Below, piece by piece: positions 28,122 through 38,070 of a stretch of DNA of 64,000 nt; the first letter of the stretch is position 1; each line of letters begins with the position of its first letter. The stretch comes from Ambrosia x helenae. Lineage: Eukaryota > Streptophyta > Magnoliopsida > Asterales > Asteraceae. Under the pieces are notes generated by a model that did no database searches, was not told where the DNA came from, and saw only the letters and a list, made by a program, of their open reading frames with translations. The stretch is taken from NCBI GenBank assembly GCA_030844895.1, contig CM061227.1:74154593-74218592 (forward strand), given 5' to 3'. Position numbers and translations under genes: made by a program.

Positions 28122-30734
28122 GTTCTTTCGGGGGACCCAAGCCTGAGTCTTGGGCCTTTGAACTTTGGCTTTCAAAGAATCATTCTCAATGACTTTTTCA
28201 ACAACTTTCTGTTTTGAATCAACCGTTTTCTGATTTTTCAAAACAGATTCATTCTTATCACTCACCTTTGATGTAGAGGCTCCTGGAGAACCATTAGGTG
28301 TCCAAGATTGTTCAGACCTTTTGAGAATACGAATTTGAGGTTTTGGTTTCTCAATAGGTTTCTGAACATTGTTACTGAAAGTAACTTTCTTAGCAACCTT
28401 ATCTGATTGAACAGACTTAGGTCCAACATTTGACTTGACAATTGGTTTTTGTGGAACCTTTTGTCTATCAGCTGTTGTGTTCACCATTGGTTTTCTCCAA
28501 GATTGTTCCATTGCCATCCGATTCCTCCGATCATAATGAAATGGACGGTTGTTCCTCATTTGAAAATTGTTTTGATTTTGAAAATGTTGTTGTTGAGGAA
28601 CAGTCCGTCTATGCGGTGGAATATAATGATCAATTGGCTTTTTCATGGAATTCTTAACCTCAACTTCATGTCTCTTGTGCCTTACATATGGACACTGAGC
28701 AAGTAAATGCCCGCGTTCTCCACATTTAAAACACTTTCTATATTCCTCAAACACATAATGAGCATTCGGTGAAGCAAATGTTTTTACAGGAAATTGATCA
28801 TTATATTGTTGATTTCTTAAACTCTCAGGAAGTGGTCCTTTTGAGTAAGAAGGTTCATGAAAACCATTTGCTTTATCATCAGGTCGAATGAACTCAGTGA
28901 CATGTATTTTTGGCTCTTGAGGAGTTTCTGAAAACAGTTTCTTTAAGATTTCTGGTGGAATTTCATTGGTTCTTTCATGTTTTGGAAACCAAATTGTGCT
29001 TTCTTGCCAGATTTTATCAAGTTTAGAATAATTAACGTTTTTAATCGGAAACTCCTCATCAGCAATGATTTTATCGGATCCTTCCATCCGATAAAATACC
29101 TTTACAGGTTTGTCACTGGTTTCATTCAGCTCATTCTTTTCAACATTCTTTTTGACCTCATTCTTAACAACATTCTTAACATCATTCTTAACATCATTCT
29201 TTTTCTTAACATCAAGTTTTTTAGACTTCTTGTCATGAATAGCTTTTGCCATCGGATGAATATGATCAGATGGTGATACTGGTTCGGTAGTAATGATGTG
29301 ATTTTCTTTTGGAATCTCACACTCATTATCAGTTTTATCACTACCAGTATCATCATTATCATCATTATCCGAATCTGAACTATCACTTTCAGCATAAACA
29401 CCCTCACTGTTCAAGCCCAAAATCGGTCTCACATCTTCAGGATATGGTTCACCAATACTCGAGGTATTAGATTCCACATCTGATGATGAGTCTGATTTCA
29501 CCGAACTCTCCGGTATAACTTGATGATAGTTATGGTTCTCAAAAAGAACCGGAGATGGTACAGACTTATAATTGGTGGTGTTATCATCAATTATATGATC
29601 CACGACATAAGCAACATTCTTATAGCTTTCTAACTTCTTGTTAACCTTTTCAGCAAAGCATTTAATGGCAGCCATTTCTAACTTGGTGTTTTCAATTTCA
29701 TTGATGTAATTATTTATGGCCAATTGTTTTAATGACAAAGTAGTTTTCAAGTCAGAAATGTCCTTTTTATAGCCATCTAATACTTTGTTAAAAGCATTTA
29801 ACTCTTTGCGAGTAGCTTGACAGTTTTGAATAGCACTATCACGTGAAATTCGGAGTTGTTTATTCTCCTCTGTCAACCTATCACAAGTCCCACAGTATTT
29901 ATCACTCATGACATCAGTGCTAGAATCAGAACTTACAGGTTTTGGCGGTTCGGTCATGGCCATCAAAGCAAAATGAGCTTCCTTTCCAGTGAAAAACTTT
30001 GAGTAGTCGATCTTGGTGAAAGCATCATCAGCTATGCACGACTTCCTCGTCATCAAGAAATCAGCTTCTGCCAGCAACTGGTCAATATCATCATCCAAAG
30101 AATCAACACTTCCCTCTGTGTCTGATTCGCTCTCACTATCTGAATAGACTGATTTACACTCCTCGGGAACATCAGAGACTGAATCAATCACCATCCCAGA
30201 TCTCTTCTCCTCAGCCTTAACCTCAACAGATTCACTCTCCACTTCCATCTCTGTCTCAGAATCATCACTCTCACTCTCCTCAGTTTCTTTCTTTTCATCA
30301 ACTACCACCGACTCTTCCAGATCAACCTGATAAGCAACACAAGCTACATTTCCACCAGTAGTTACTTCTTCAACCCCTATTTGCATACCCGACCAGTCAA
30401 ACCTCTCATCCTGCTGAGTAACCAAGGCTTGGTTCTGATTCGCATTTTGTTGAGTCTCAGTAGGTGTAGTGATAGGTACAACTGTTCGGTTTGGGTGATT
30501 AGGAGATTGGTTTTGAATCTGGTTTTGTGTGTTTGGTTGTCTGTTCTGGTTGTTAAAGTTTCGGTTTCTGATAGTTGTTGTTGGTTTGGTAAGAAACTTG
30601 GTTTTGTTGACGGTTCTGGTAGTTTGCATTGAAAGGGTTTCGGTTACCTTGTTTAGGTGGCTGGGTGCATTCCCGTTTGAAGTGTCCTTTCTCTCCACAA
30701 TTAAAGCATGTGACCTTCTCCTTATTGAAACCAT
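28119..30734 (-). CDS. Second gag-like ORF (gag extension) with a second zinc knuckle
   Basis: Open frame of 871 codons in +1 relative to gag. It has no good ATG in context and its first ~60 codons are the shifted shadow of gag, so it is probably made as a gag fusion. It is rich in Ser, Asp and Glu (for example ESESDDSETEMEVESESVEV) with a helical segment near residues 275-345. A CCHC knuckle, CFKCGERGHLLAQC, is at about residue 667, and a basic tail ends WVPRKN. The homologous tail in copy 2 (63015-63986) keeps the knuckle. It may assist RNA binding or assembly; the role is inferred. It stops with TAA just before pol. Confidence 0.75.
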   Translation of the reverse strand: MVSIRRRSHALIVERKDTSNGNAPSHLNKVTETLSMQTTRTVNKTKFLTKPTTTIRNRNFNNQNRQPNTQNQIQNQSPNHPNRTVVPITTPTETQQNANQNQALVTQQDERFDWSGMQIGVEEVTTGGNVACVAYQVDLEESVVVDEKKETEESESDDSETEMEVESESVEVKAEEKRSGMVIDSVSDVPEECKSVYSDSESESDTEGSVDSLDDDIDQLLAEADFLMTRKSCIADDAFTKIDYSKFFTGKEAHFALMAMTEPPKPVSSDSSTDVMSDKYCGTCDRLTEENKQLRISRDSAIQNCQATRKELNAFNKVLDGYKKDISDLKTTLSLKQLAINNYINEIENTKLEMAAIKCFAEKVNKKLESYKNVAYVVDHIIDDNTTNYKSVPSPVLFENHNYHQVIPESSVKSDSSSDVESNTSSIGEPYPEDVRPILGLNSEGVYAESDSSDSDNDDNDDTGSDKTDNECEIPKENHIITTEPVSPSDHIHPMAKAIHDKKSKKLDVKKKNDVKNDVKNVVKNEVKKNVEKNELNETSDKPVKVFYRMEGSDKIIADEEFPIKNVNYSKLDKIWQESTIWFPKHERTNEIPPEILKKLFSETPQEPKIHVTEFIRPDDKANGFHEPSYSKGPLPESLRNQQYNDQFPVKTFASPNAHYVFEEYRKCFKCGERGHLLAQCPYVRHKRHEVEVKNSMKKPIDHYIPPHRRTVPQQQHFQNQNNFQMRNNRPFHYDRRNRMAMEQSWRKPMVNTTADRQKVPQKPIVKSNVGPKSVQSDKVAKKVTFSNNVQKPIEKPKPQIRILKRSEQSWTPNGSPGASTSKVSDKNESVLKNQKTVDSKQKVVEKVIENDSLKAKVQRPKTQAWVPRKN
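30549..30558 (-). other. Candidate programmed +1 frameshift site CTT-TAA-C
   Basis: Gag ends AAA-CTT-TAA-CAA on the minus strand. Skipping one U at CUU-UAA-C moves ribosomes into the 28119-30734 frame (next codons AAC AAC CAG). The layout resembles the CUU-UGA-C site of bacterial prfB and the stop-assisted +1 shift of antizyme genes. Confidence 0.45.
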
Positions 30735-32199
30735 AGGTCGTGTTGGGAGAAGTTGCCAAGTCAGTCCTTCCAGTTTTCTCTATAAACTCTGTTGCTCTCC
30801 TCATTATACTCGCAAACGCCCATTGAATGTCTATGAGTTCCATCTCTTCTTTATCGATCTGTGCGTAGTCTTCGTTGGTCAAGTTGTTGTTCCCGATCTG
30901 ACTAGCAACCAATCCATTGTAGGAAGAAACCATAGCAGAGACTAATGCAATGTGTTGCTGAGCAACCTCCACAGTCACGTTTCCTAAGTTGGATGTATCC
31001 AAAACCACCGGTTGTTTATGTTGAGTAATTTGGTTTGATGGTTGTTGTGTTTGGTTAGCGGTGTAAAAACTAGCTTGTTGCATAGGAGAGACTGGTGAAA
31101 TGTAGGAAGTATATTGTGGTGGTGTGTATGATGGTTGTTGTGTGTAGGAATTGTATTGTGGTGGTGTATAGTTGGTGGTTGGTTTTGATGAATCCATGAC
31201 ATTGGAAATGCATGCAACATGTGGTGCAACACTTCCAGAGCTCGAGTTTCCAGCTGAAACTGACGTTCCTCCAAAATACAGACTTGGATTCTGAGGAATC
31301 TGCGACCTTCTAGCTTTCCTCCTATCCTCCAGCTCTTTGTTCTCCAACTTCTCAATAAATTCTGAAATGGTCCAGAATTGATAAGCATCCTTCTCTCTAA
31401 GTACCTCCACATGCTGATCCCACTGTGGTGGCAAAGCATCTGCAAACTTATCAACCTGCTTGGTCATGGGAATCTGTACACCATAGCTAGACAATTCAGA
31501 CAATAAATGCATATATCTTGGTGTTAGTTCTTTCAAAGTTTCATTATTAATAAACGAAAAATTATCAAACTCCTTAACCAACTCCTCCATTCTCAAACTC
31601 CTTGTCTTTTCATTTCCATCATGCTTCCTCTTCAGCTTATCCCAAAGCTGCTTCGACGTTGTACATGTCCCGAACTGATGCAACAGGTCACTTGTGATCG
31701 CCTGTGTCAGTTGAGAGAACGCCTTCTTCTCCACCACGTATTTCTTCTTTTCATCCTCTGTCAAGCTCTCCAGAGGAATCAACTCACCGGTATTCTCCAG
31801 AATCGGTGCTGTATATCCTTTGACAATCATGCTCCACGCCTCAGCTCCTTCAACTCCCATGCCCTCCAGATGGATCTTGAACATGGTGTGCCACTGGTTG
31901 TACTCTTGCATATCCATGAGCTTAGGTGGCCGAGTTCCACTACCTGTAGACAAATCCTTAATCAAGGTAGAGATAGCGTTAGTGGTTTGAGTATTTACCG
32001 CCGCTGCAGCTACTCCCCAATAATCTGATTGCAATGCCGGATGTGCTACATTCTGAGGCATCGTGCTCGATGTTGTTATGTAGTTCAGTGGTTGTGAGGA
32101 CTGCGTGTTCGTCTTTTGAGCTGCAACAGTCCATGGGTCCATTGTCTGCTGTTGTGGTTGTGTTGGTGCTGATCCCGAAGTAGTCTGATAACGCCACAT
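30553..32199 (-). CDS. gag: Gag, Copia type, with zinc knuckle
   Basis: Nucleocapsid/capsid precursor that packages element RNA. The start is placed at the ATG at 32199 (MWRYQTTSG) because a splice-acceptor-like TGATTTTCAG lies 10 nt upstream; the frame is open further back to 32244. The middle part has the Copia gag (UBN2-type) pattern, including LWDKLKRKHDGNEKTRSLRM and LPPQWDQHV. A CCHC knuckle, CFNCGEKGHFKREC, is at about residues 498-511. It ends PKL-stop, where CTT-TAA-C makes a candidate +1 shift into the next ORF, which overlaps it by 182 nt. Confidence 0.88.
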   Translation of the reverse strand: MWRYQTTSGSAPTQPQQQTMDPWTVAAQKTNTQSSQPLNYITTSSTMPQNVAHPALQSDYWGVAAAAVNTQTTNAISTLIKDLSTGSGTRPPKLMDMQEYNQWHTMFKIHLEGMGVEGAEAWSMIVKGYTAPILENTGELIPLESLTEDEKKKYVVEKKAFSQLTQAITSDLLHQFGTCTTSKQLWDKLKRKHDGNEKTRSLRMEELVKEFDNFSFINNETLKELTPRYMHLLSELSSYGVQIPMTKQVDKFADALPPQWDQHVEVLREKDAYQFWTISEFIEKLENKELEDRRKARRSQIPQNPSLYFGGTSVSAGNSSSGSVAPHVACISNVMDSSKPTTNYTPPQYNSYTQQPSYTPPQYTSYISPVSPMQQASFYTANQTQQPSNQITQHKQPVVLDTSNLGNVTVEVAQQHIALVSAMVSSYNGLVASQIGNNNLTNEDYAQIDKEEMELIDIQWAFASIMRRATEFIEKTGRTDLATSPNTTYGFNKEKVTCFNCGEKGHFKRECTQPPKQGNRNPFNANYQNRQQNQVSYQTNNNYQKPKL

Positions 32200-32249
32200 G
32201 ATCAAAATCTGAAAATCACAACACTTAGAAAAATTTTTCAGCAAAAAGT

Positions 32250-32550
32250 CTTAGGTTCGCCCAAAATTTCTTGGTTCGTCCAAAATGTTCTAAGTTCGTC
32301 CAATTCTGTTACACTCTCGTCCCTTTTCTCTCACGTTCGTCCAAACAGTGATACCCGAAGGTGAGTCTGACCAGAATGTAAATCACACACACACAAATTC
32401 CACTTTCGTCCGAAGCAAAAACGGTCGAATGTAAAGTAAAACGGACGAATGTAGAATATACCACCCGAATGTGAAAAATGTCAAATAATTTTTCAGATTC
32501 GTCCACTCAAACTCTCAGGTTCGCCCACTTTTCAATCAGGTTCGCCCAAC
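32250..32550 (-). repeat. TTCGNCC/GGNCGAA arms in the gag leader
   Basis: At least ten arms of the hairpin family (TTCGCCC, TTCGTCC, ACGAATGT, CGAAGGTG) lie between the PBS and gag. They are less regularly paired than in the LTR. No TATA box follows them. Confidence 0.7.
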
Positions 32551-32837
32551 ATCAGCAGATTTCACTTTTGAAAAACGGTTATTGTTTGAAAAACGGTTAT
32601 TTTGATCTGAGATTTTCAAAAGTTCATGGAATTCAATGATCTTGATCAGGTTATGTTTCGGATTTGATTTGGAACAACTTTAAGTCTTGGAAAACTTGAA
32701 TTTGACCACAAAATCACCTTTAAATCGATCAAAAACTATGTTTTATGAAAGTTTTTGTAAAAACAGATGATAATTGATCTAAAACATGTCCAAATCAACT
32801 CTGATCTTATCAAACTTGTTGTTGTATGATCCTCTAT

Positions 32838-32849
32838 GCTCTGATACCA
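32838..32849 (-). other. Primer-binding site, initiator Met-tRNA type
   Basis: Minus strand TGGTATCAGAGC, 3 nt after the 5' LTR, the standard PBS of Copia and many gypsy elements. Confidence 0.92.
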
Positions 32850-33132
32850 CTTTGTGAGCGTTGGAATTTATCTAAAAACAGGATATTATGATCATACAAG
32901 TCACAAATCTAGGTGCGGAATCCCTAGATCTGAACAAATTGATAAGATGCTAATCACGACACAATCAAGATCATTTTCAACTTCATTTTCATAGATTAAC
33001 TTTCAATTAATAAGCAATTACAACGTTTATGTTAATCTAGAATCACAAAGACACTTTCTCAAAACACTACTGAACCTGCACAGAACCTGGACACAAAAAT
33101 GATAACTCTCTTCCATAATCAAAAACTCAAAA

Positions 33133-33144
33133 CCTATATATAAT
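33133..33144 (-). promoter_or_regulatory. LTR TATA box, Copia copy 1
   Basis: Minus strand CATTATATATAGG, immediately downstream of the last hairpin arm (GGGCGAATGTGC). Transcription would start about 30 nt further, near 33105. The 3' LTR has the same box at 18284-18295. Confidence 0.6.
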
Positions 33145-33149
33145 GTCTG

Positions 33150-33300
33150 CACATTCGCCCCTTTCTGTAGGTCGAATGTGAGAATTTCCACATTCGCCCA
33201 CTTACAGTGGTCGAATGTGGTCTTCAGTCCATGCCAAAACTTCATTCGTCCAGTCTGATCTACCTTCGCCCATATTATCTTCACCTTCGCCCCATCAGAA
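33150..33300 (-). repeat. TTCGNCC/GGNCGAA hairpin array in 5' LTR
   Basis: Two near-perfect hairpins (CACATTCGCCC, 9-nt loop, GGTCGAATGTG) lie at 33150-33180 and 33189-33219. Single arms follow (ATTCGTCC, CCTTCGCCC, CCTTCGCCCC, CTTTCGG). The 3' LTR has the identical array at 18301-18451. Confidence 0.85.
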
Positions 33301-33370
33301 TCACTTTCGGCTACCCATTAACATATGTTAATAATATCATATCCAATCCTTAGTCGCAAATGCATCAACA

Positions 33371-33916
33371 CAATGACAGTAAACCATAAGAAAAAAATTA
33401 CGTGTACTAAATAGATATAATGGGAAAATAATATAAATTAAGAAAATTGGGAACGTAGATGTTGGAAATGCAAACAACAAACCTAACGACTTGAGAATGA
33501 ACCTCTACATGCACCATAGGAGACCACAAGTACCCATTGGTAAATTTAATCTTGATTTTCGATGATTGATTTAAATTCGTCAATTCAGCAATCGTGTTAG
33601 GAATTATCTACATAGTCAAAACAATTAAATAAGGTAAACAAAATCGTGTTAGAAATCATCATCTATAAATTCTAACAACACAAACCAAGATTGGCCATGG
33701 TATGTGGCAATTGTAATGTTATTGTTGTGTATGTGTTTAGATAACAAAAACCTGTTCATGGATTTTGGCAATGTCTGGATGAACACGTAAAAAACAGCAT
33801 TAAAAAAAGAAATAATTATTTTAATTTAAAACAAAAAATAGAAAGATTCATACCAAAACTCTTGCGGAAGGGTCATAAATCACCTTGAAGAATTTGTCAC
33901 CCTTGTGATAAGCCAT
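33371..33916 (-). pseudogene. 5' part of a B3-domain-like gene fragment
   Basis: ATG at 33916 opens MAYHKGDKFFKVIYDPSARV, then a donor (TTTTG/GTATGA) at 33853. Next, from an acceptor at 33774, comes TLPKSMNRFLLSKHI with ITIATYHGQSWFV. A third segment at 33483-33607 reads IPNTIAEL with KIKIKFTNGYLWSP. Patterns such as FFKV, LPKSM and xGxxW are typical of the first half of B3 (REM-type) domains. Exon phases do not all join cleanly, so it may be two partial B3 domains or a decayed copy. Its position beside a Helitron-like 5' end suggests capture. Confidence 0.42.
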
Positions 33917-34684
33917 AGTCGACTTTCTTTCTTCTAATGGAATCCTGTCTTTCAAATGAAAAACAAATATGTTAAATAAACCCATAAACCCAATACAAAA
34001 ATTGTACATTTGACCCGAAAAACCAGTTTAATCCACTGTAATCCATAGGAAAAAACGAATAAAAAAATATATTTCAACCAACAAAGCAATAATTACGTTG
34101 GAATCATTTTTAAACTTGAAACATATAAATTCAGAATCACAGTATTTGTCGGATTAGAATTTCATTATCCAAAAAAGGTTAGATACAAATATTTGTATAT
34201 GATATCGAAATCAATTATTAATTCTTCAAAATCTATCCACTTTGTTTTTATAAATACCGATGTTGATTTATGGGTAAATGAACACAAACCTCTTTAGTTT
34301 ACAAATATTTTTTGTATATCTGATTCGGAAATCATCAAATAATTATTCAAAATCTACCCACTTTGATTTATAAATATCGAGTTTGAATTATTAATTATAA
34401 ATACAAAAAAGTATAAACAAATTTTTTAACATTATATCCGAAAATATTTGAAGATGAGTTGATGTAATATCATAAATCAAAGATGAGATGGAGAAGATAC
34501 CTTGGAAAAATAATGGAAAAGAACAATGAGAAAGGTAGGAGGAAGAATGGTAAATGAAGTAAACAAAAATAAAAAACTGTTTTTATACTAAAAGTAATGG
34601 AGCCCCATTTCTAATTTGGATCTAAGTAGACACTCTCTAAGGCTAGGATTCAACCCGAGTGTATTGATTTATTATATAGATAGA
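33917..34684 (-). mobile_element. Helitron-like 5' end and upstream sequence
   Basis: On the minus strand the segment begins TCTATCTATATAATAAATC at 34684, preceded by A. This resembles the TC start and TCTATA... 5' ends of plant Helitrons, which insert between A and T. The flank is Athila-like LTR sequence beginning at 34685. The 3' CTRR end was not found because the segment is cut at 15257. The interior is AT-rich without an ORF. Confidence 0.35.
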
Positions 34685-35832
34685 TTTTATACCCGTTGTG
34701 AACACCATGAATTTGTCTTGCCTTTATTGTTTTGATTTTATCACGACTTTTATTGGCTAGACTTTTGTTACCACCTAGGTTTTGATGAATACTTATGATT
34801 GAATGATTGTTTTTATGGTTTTTGGAACTTTGACTATGGGTTGATGATTTAGTAAAGACTTTGATTATTTTTGACCTGGTGTATATGCGTACCTAGTTTT
34901 GTTCGTTTATAATTATTTACTCCACATGCATTTTTGTGAATGTCTTTCAATTATGAATGCGTGTTAGATTGTGGACTGTGTGTTAACAACTAGTTTATGG
35001 TAAATTGCTAGTGTTTTCCATAGGAGTGGTTTTTGTTGATTGAGTAGTTCTAGGTATTCTTCCAATTCCAATAGTTGTAAGGTGCGGGATTGTCGATATG
35101 TCTAGGGTGTTAAATTGCTAGATCTAGATGCTTTGTAAGAAGATCTTCCTAGTTTCCTTACCATTACTTGCATATCGAGTTAGGTCAGGTTTTCTATAGT
35201 TACCCCTTGCACTCTTAGTGTAGTGAGGCTTTCGCGCTGTACGGTAGACTGTCTAGCGGGTACTTTATCATCAGAGTAGGTAAGCCTATAAGGGTAACCT
35301 CTCAATCGGTAGTTTAACAGCTTACAGGTAACCTTAGGTTTCTCCTTGAGAAGGGTCGAGGGTCCTCTAGTTTATCCTGTAAGTTTAGTATTTGAAGATC
35401 CCGGTTCCATAGCTAGTTCCATAACCATAGAATTTCTTCAGTCATGAGTAGGATTCTAACCTAGGTAGTACCTGCACCATCATTTGAATTAAGAGGGTAT
35501 TTTGAGGTAATTTCCCCTCAACTCGGTTCTCGTTTTTAATTAAGTTTAATTAATCTTAGTTAATCTTTATTTTATTGCATTTTATTTTTCAGTAAAAGCC
35601 CCCTTTAAAACAATAAATAAATTTAATAAGTATTTAGGATAAGTTTTCGAGTCTAGTTTACGTTTTCCATTAGAGTCTCGTGGGTTCGATATCTGGACTT
35701 ACTTTAGCTATACTAGAGTCGATAGGTTCACTTGCCTGTCAGTAGTTTAGTTTTGGAGAGTCTAGAGTATTACTAGGTGTCTAGTTTTAGGTTTAATTTA
35801 GTTATTTTTATTAAACTACTTTTAGCACATCA
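34685..35832 (+). repeat. Athila-like LTR fragment, diverged
   Basis: From ACCCGTTGTGAAC it matches the second two-thirds of the LTRs at 2034-10440 (for example the CGCGCTG...GGTAGACTGTCTAGCGGGTAC block) and ends TTTAGCACATCA like them. The first ~0.65 kb is missing at the Helitron-like border. It is clearly more diverged than LTRs A-C, so it is an older family member. Confidence 0.8.
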
Positions 35833-36702
35833 CAAGTCCAAATCAAAAGATATACACTTAATGATTTAAACAAAAATTCCTAACCTAAATGATATTGCAA
35901 TCCAGACACTCGTATCTTACTCTTTTATTTCAGCCAAAGACCACAATTACACTTAATCCAGATCCAAAGATATAAACGTAATCATTTAAGTACATATATC
36001 AATTTAAGATACATAAATACATATATAAATTTAAGATACAGTAAACATAAAATCAGATCACAAAAACAAATATAAAATCACACACACGGTGAAACTACAA
36101 TAGATTCCAAATAGTTGGTTCGTCACTCAAGGGTGCCAATGCAAGCTTATTGTGGGAGCCTTCCTAATATTTGTAAAAAGATAGACAACTCCAACCACAC
36201 AAGAATCAAAACATACAGACTCGATCAACCATCAGTACCAATTCCTAATCTAAATGGTAGTAAAGTAAGAAAACAACTACAATATTAACATGTTGTTCAA
36301 AACATGATGTATAAATTGTTGATAAAAAACTTAAATTGATTAAAAATAGGGTTTACCTAAATGCAAGTCCAAATGCATAGATATACATTTAATGATTTAA
36401 ATACAAATTCCTAACCTAAATGCTATAAAATTAGGAAAACAATTACATTGCTTACCTACTGTTAAAAACATGGTGCATACATTATTAATAAAAAAACTTA
36501 ACAAAATGAAAAACAGGCTTTACCTAAATGCAAGTCCAAATCCAAAGATATACCCTTAATGATTTAATACAAATTCCTAACCTAACTGATATTGCAATCC
36601 ACACAATCAGATCTTAATCTTCTATTCCAGCCAAAGACCACAATTACACTTCTATCAATATTCTATTTTCCAAAAATTCATTAACTTGTATATTGAATAA
36701 AT
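35833..36702. repeat. Degenerate ~170-bp repeats, non-coding
   Basis: The block CAAGTCCAAAT...AGATATACACTTAATGATTT...CCTAACCTAAATGATATTGC starts at 35833 and recurs near 36365 and 36533. The first and third also share CAGCCAAAGACCACAATTAC. No ORF. Confidence 0.6.
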
Positions 36703-37127
36703 TGTGGCACCCGACAAACTCAGCTTAATACTTCTACAAACATAGTGGTCTACTTTATCAAAACACATTTACTTAGCGTACTTATCTGGGTCAGTTGAGT
36801 TAGTTCGATGATTCAGAAAATCAGCGGGAGTTGGTTTACACTTACGTATTGTTTAGGGTTCAATGATTCAGGGAATCATTGGAGGTATCATATGCACACA
36901 CGAGCCTTGAGTCCCATTGTTGGTGAAATTACTTGGTTGGATTGAGTATCAAGTATGAAATGTTCTATAGAAGATGTATAACCTGTGAATATGTGTTTAT
37001 ATGATTAGATATAATTAACATATGTTAGAAATGCATAATCATGTGTTAGAATGTGTTAACATGTGTAAAAATGTGTTAAAATAGCAAGATTGTGAATCAA
37101 ATGATAAAATTGGAAACTCAAGAATTC

Positions 37128-37212
37128 CATTCGACCCTTAGTGAGGTCGAATGAGTGTTAATGAGGTCGAACCAAGCTTCAAAATTTTGATTCGACCGTA
37201 TGTATGGGCGAG
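37128..37212 (+). repeat. TTCGACC/GGTCGAA array in a gypsy LTR
   Basis: CATTCGACCC, GAGGTCGAATG, GAGGTCGAAC, GATTCGACC and GGGCGAG occur within 85 bp, just upstream of the TATA box. The second site, GGTCGAACCAG...TTGGTTCGACC (38042-38066), and ATTCGACCCCTC...AGGGTCGAAC after the insertion (48869-48900) continue it. The motif is the one found in the Copia LTRs. Confidence 0.75.
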
Positions 37213-37223
37213 CCAATACTGGG

Positions 37224-37231
37224 TATAAATA
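37224..37231 (+). promoter_or_regulatory. TATA box of gypsy G1 LTR
   Basis: TATAAATA, 12 nt after the hairpin array. Confidence 0.55.
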
Positions 37232-38070
37232 AAACACTTTGCCAAATTTTCATCATTTCACAACCCTAACTCGCCTCCAAGTGCTCTCTCTCAACCCCAA
37301 ACCTGAAAGGAGGAGTTTTTATCTGGTTTTTCAGATCCTAAGCCAAAAACACGTTCTATAACAAAAACAAGTGAAGAATCAAGGTGTGTTAATCATCTAA
37401 ACCCTTTTTAATCAAGTTTCATATGTTTTTATCAAACCCTAAGTGTCCAGATCTGATTCAAACATTTTTTCATGTATAAAAACCTTTCTAACACCTTTCT
37501 AAATTAAATCTATCCATTAATAATGAGTTTTCTGACAAAAACCCCAATGTTAATGGTGTTAAATTATTTGTTTATGTGTTATATGATATGAAATAATGAA
37601 TAGATGTTATGTTGTTGATTTAGGACTGTTTTGGATGATGATTTATGGATGTTGTGAGGTTTAATTTTTGTTTGATGGATTTTCACCCATTTTGGGGGTT
37701 TTATGCTAGATCTAGGGTTTGTTCTTGTTGATATTGATGATGATAAGATTGGGGATTCATTTGTACATGTTAATCCGTGCTTAATAGATCTGTATATGGT
37801 GATTATCCGATAGTTTCCATTTTAGGTAAAGATTTTATGCAATTGATGTGACATTTCCATAATTTTCTATTTTGGGAAAGATTGTGATTTTTATGTGAAA
37901 CGGACAGATTTGTATGTGAAAATGGTATGTTTACATGTGGTTAGGATAGACATAGTCAACTGCTACGATTTGTGACTTTCGTGATGTTTTCGAACTGTTT
38001 TGATGAGGTTTTGTCCGCTTGATGAGTTTCTGCAACACTTAGGTCGAACCAGTTTTTGGTTCGACCTTAC

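Larger units (their letters stand above)
18004..33370 (-). mobile_element. Complete Sirevirus-like Copia retrotransposon with extra 3' ORF (copy 1)
   Basis: 15367 bp bounded by two 518-bp LTRs and the target duplication CAATG (17999-18003 and 33371-33375). The minus-strand order is LTR, PBS, gag, second gag-like ORF, pol (protease, integrase, RT, RNase H), a long non-coding spacer, ORF3, PPT, LTR. The Met-tRNA PBS, the pol domain order and the extra ORF after RNase H fit the Sirevirus group of Copia. The LTRs look identical base for base and pol is open throughout, so the insertion is recent. At over 15 kb it is large for Copia, mainly because of ORF3 and the spacer. Confidence 0.93.
32853..33370 (-). 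repeat. 5' LTR of Copia copy 1
   Basis: Drives the minus-strand transcript. The hairpin array (33150-33300) directly precedes the TATA box at 33133-33144. Downstream, TGTGCAG/GTTCAG near 33075 could act as a leader splice donor. Confidence 0.95.
36703..38070 (+). repeat. 5' LTR of gypsy G1, first part
   Basis: Begins TGTGGCACCCGACAAACTC, matching the start of the solo LTR at 42488-45150 (TGTGACACCCGACAAACTC). It holds a TTCGACC/GGTCGAA array (37128-37212) directly before a TATAAATA box at 37224, and a second palindrome near its end. Confidence 0.8.

Noticed and set aside
32838..32849. tRNA gene suggested by TGGTATCAGAGC
   Set aside because: Only the 12-nt primer-binding complement is present, with no tRNA body.
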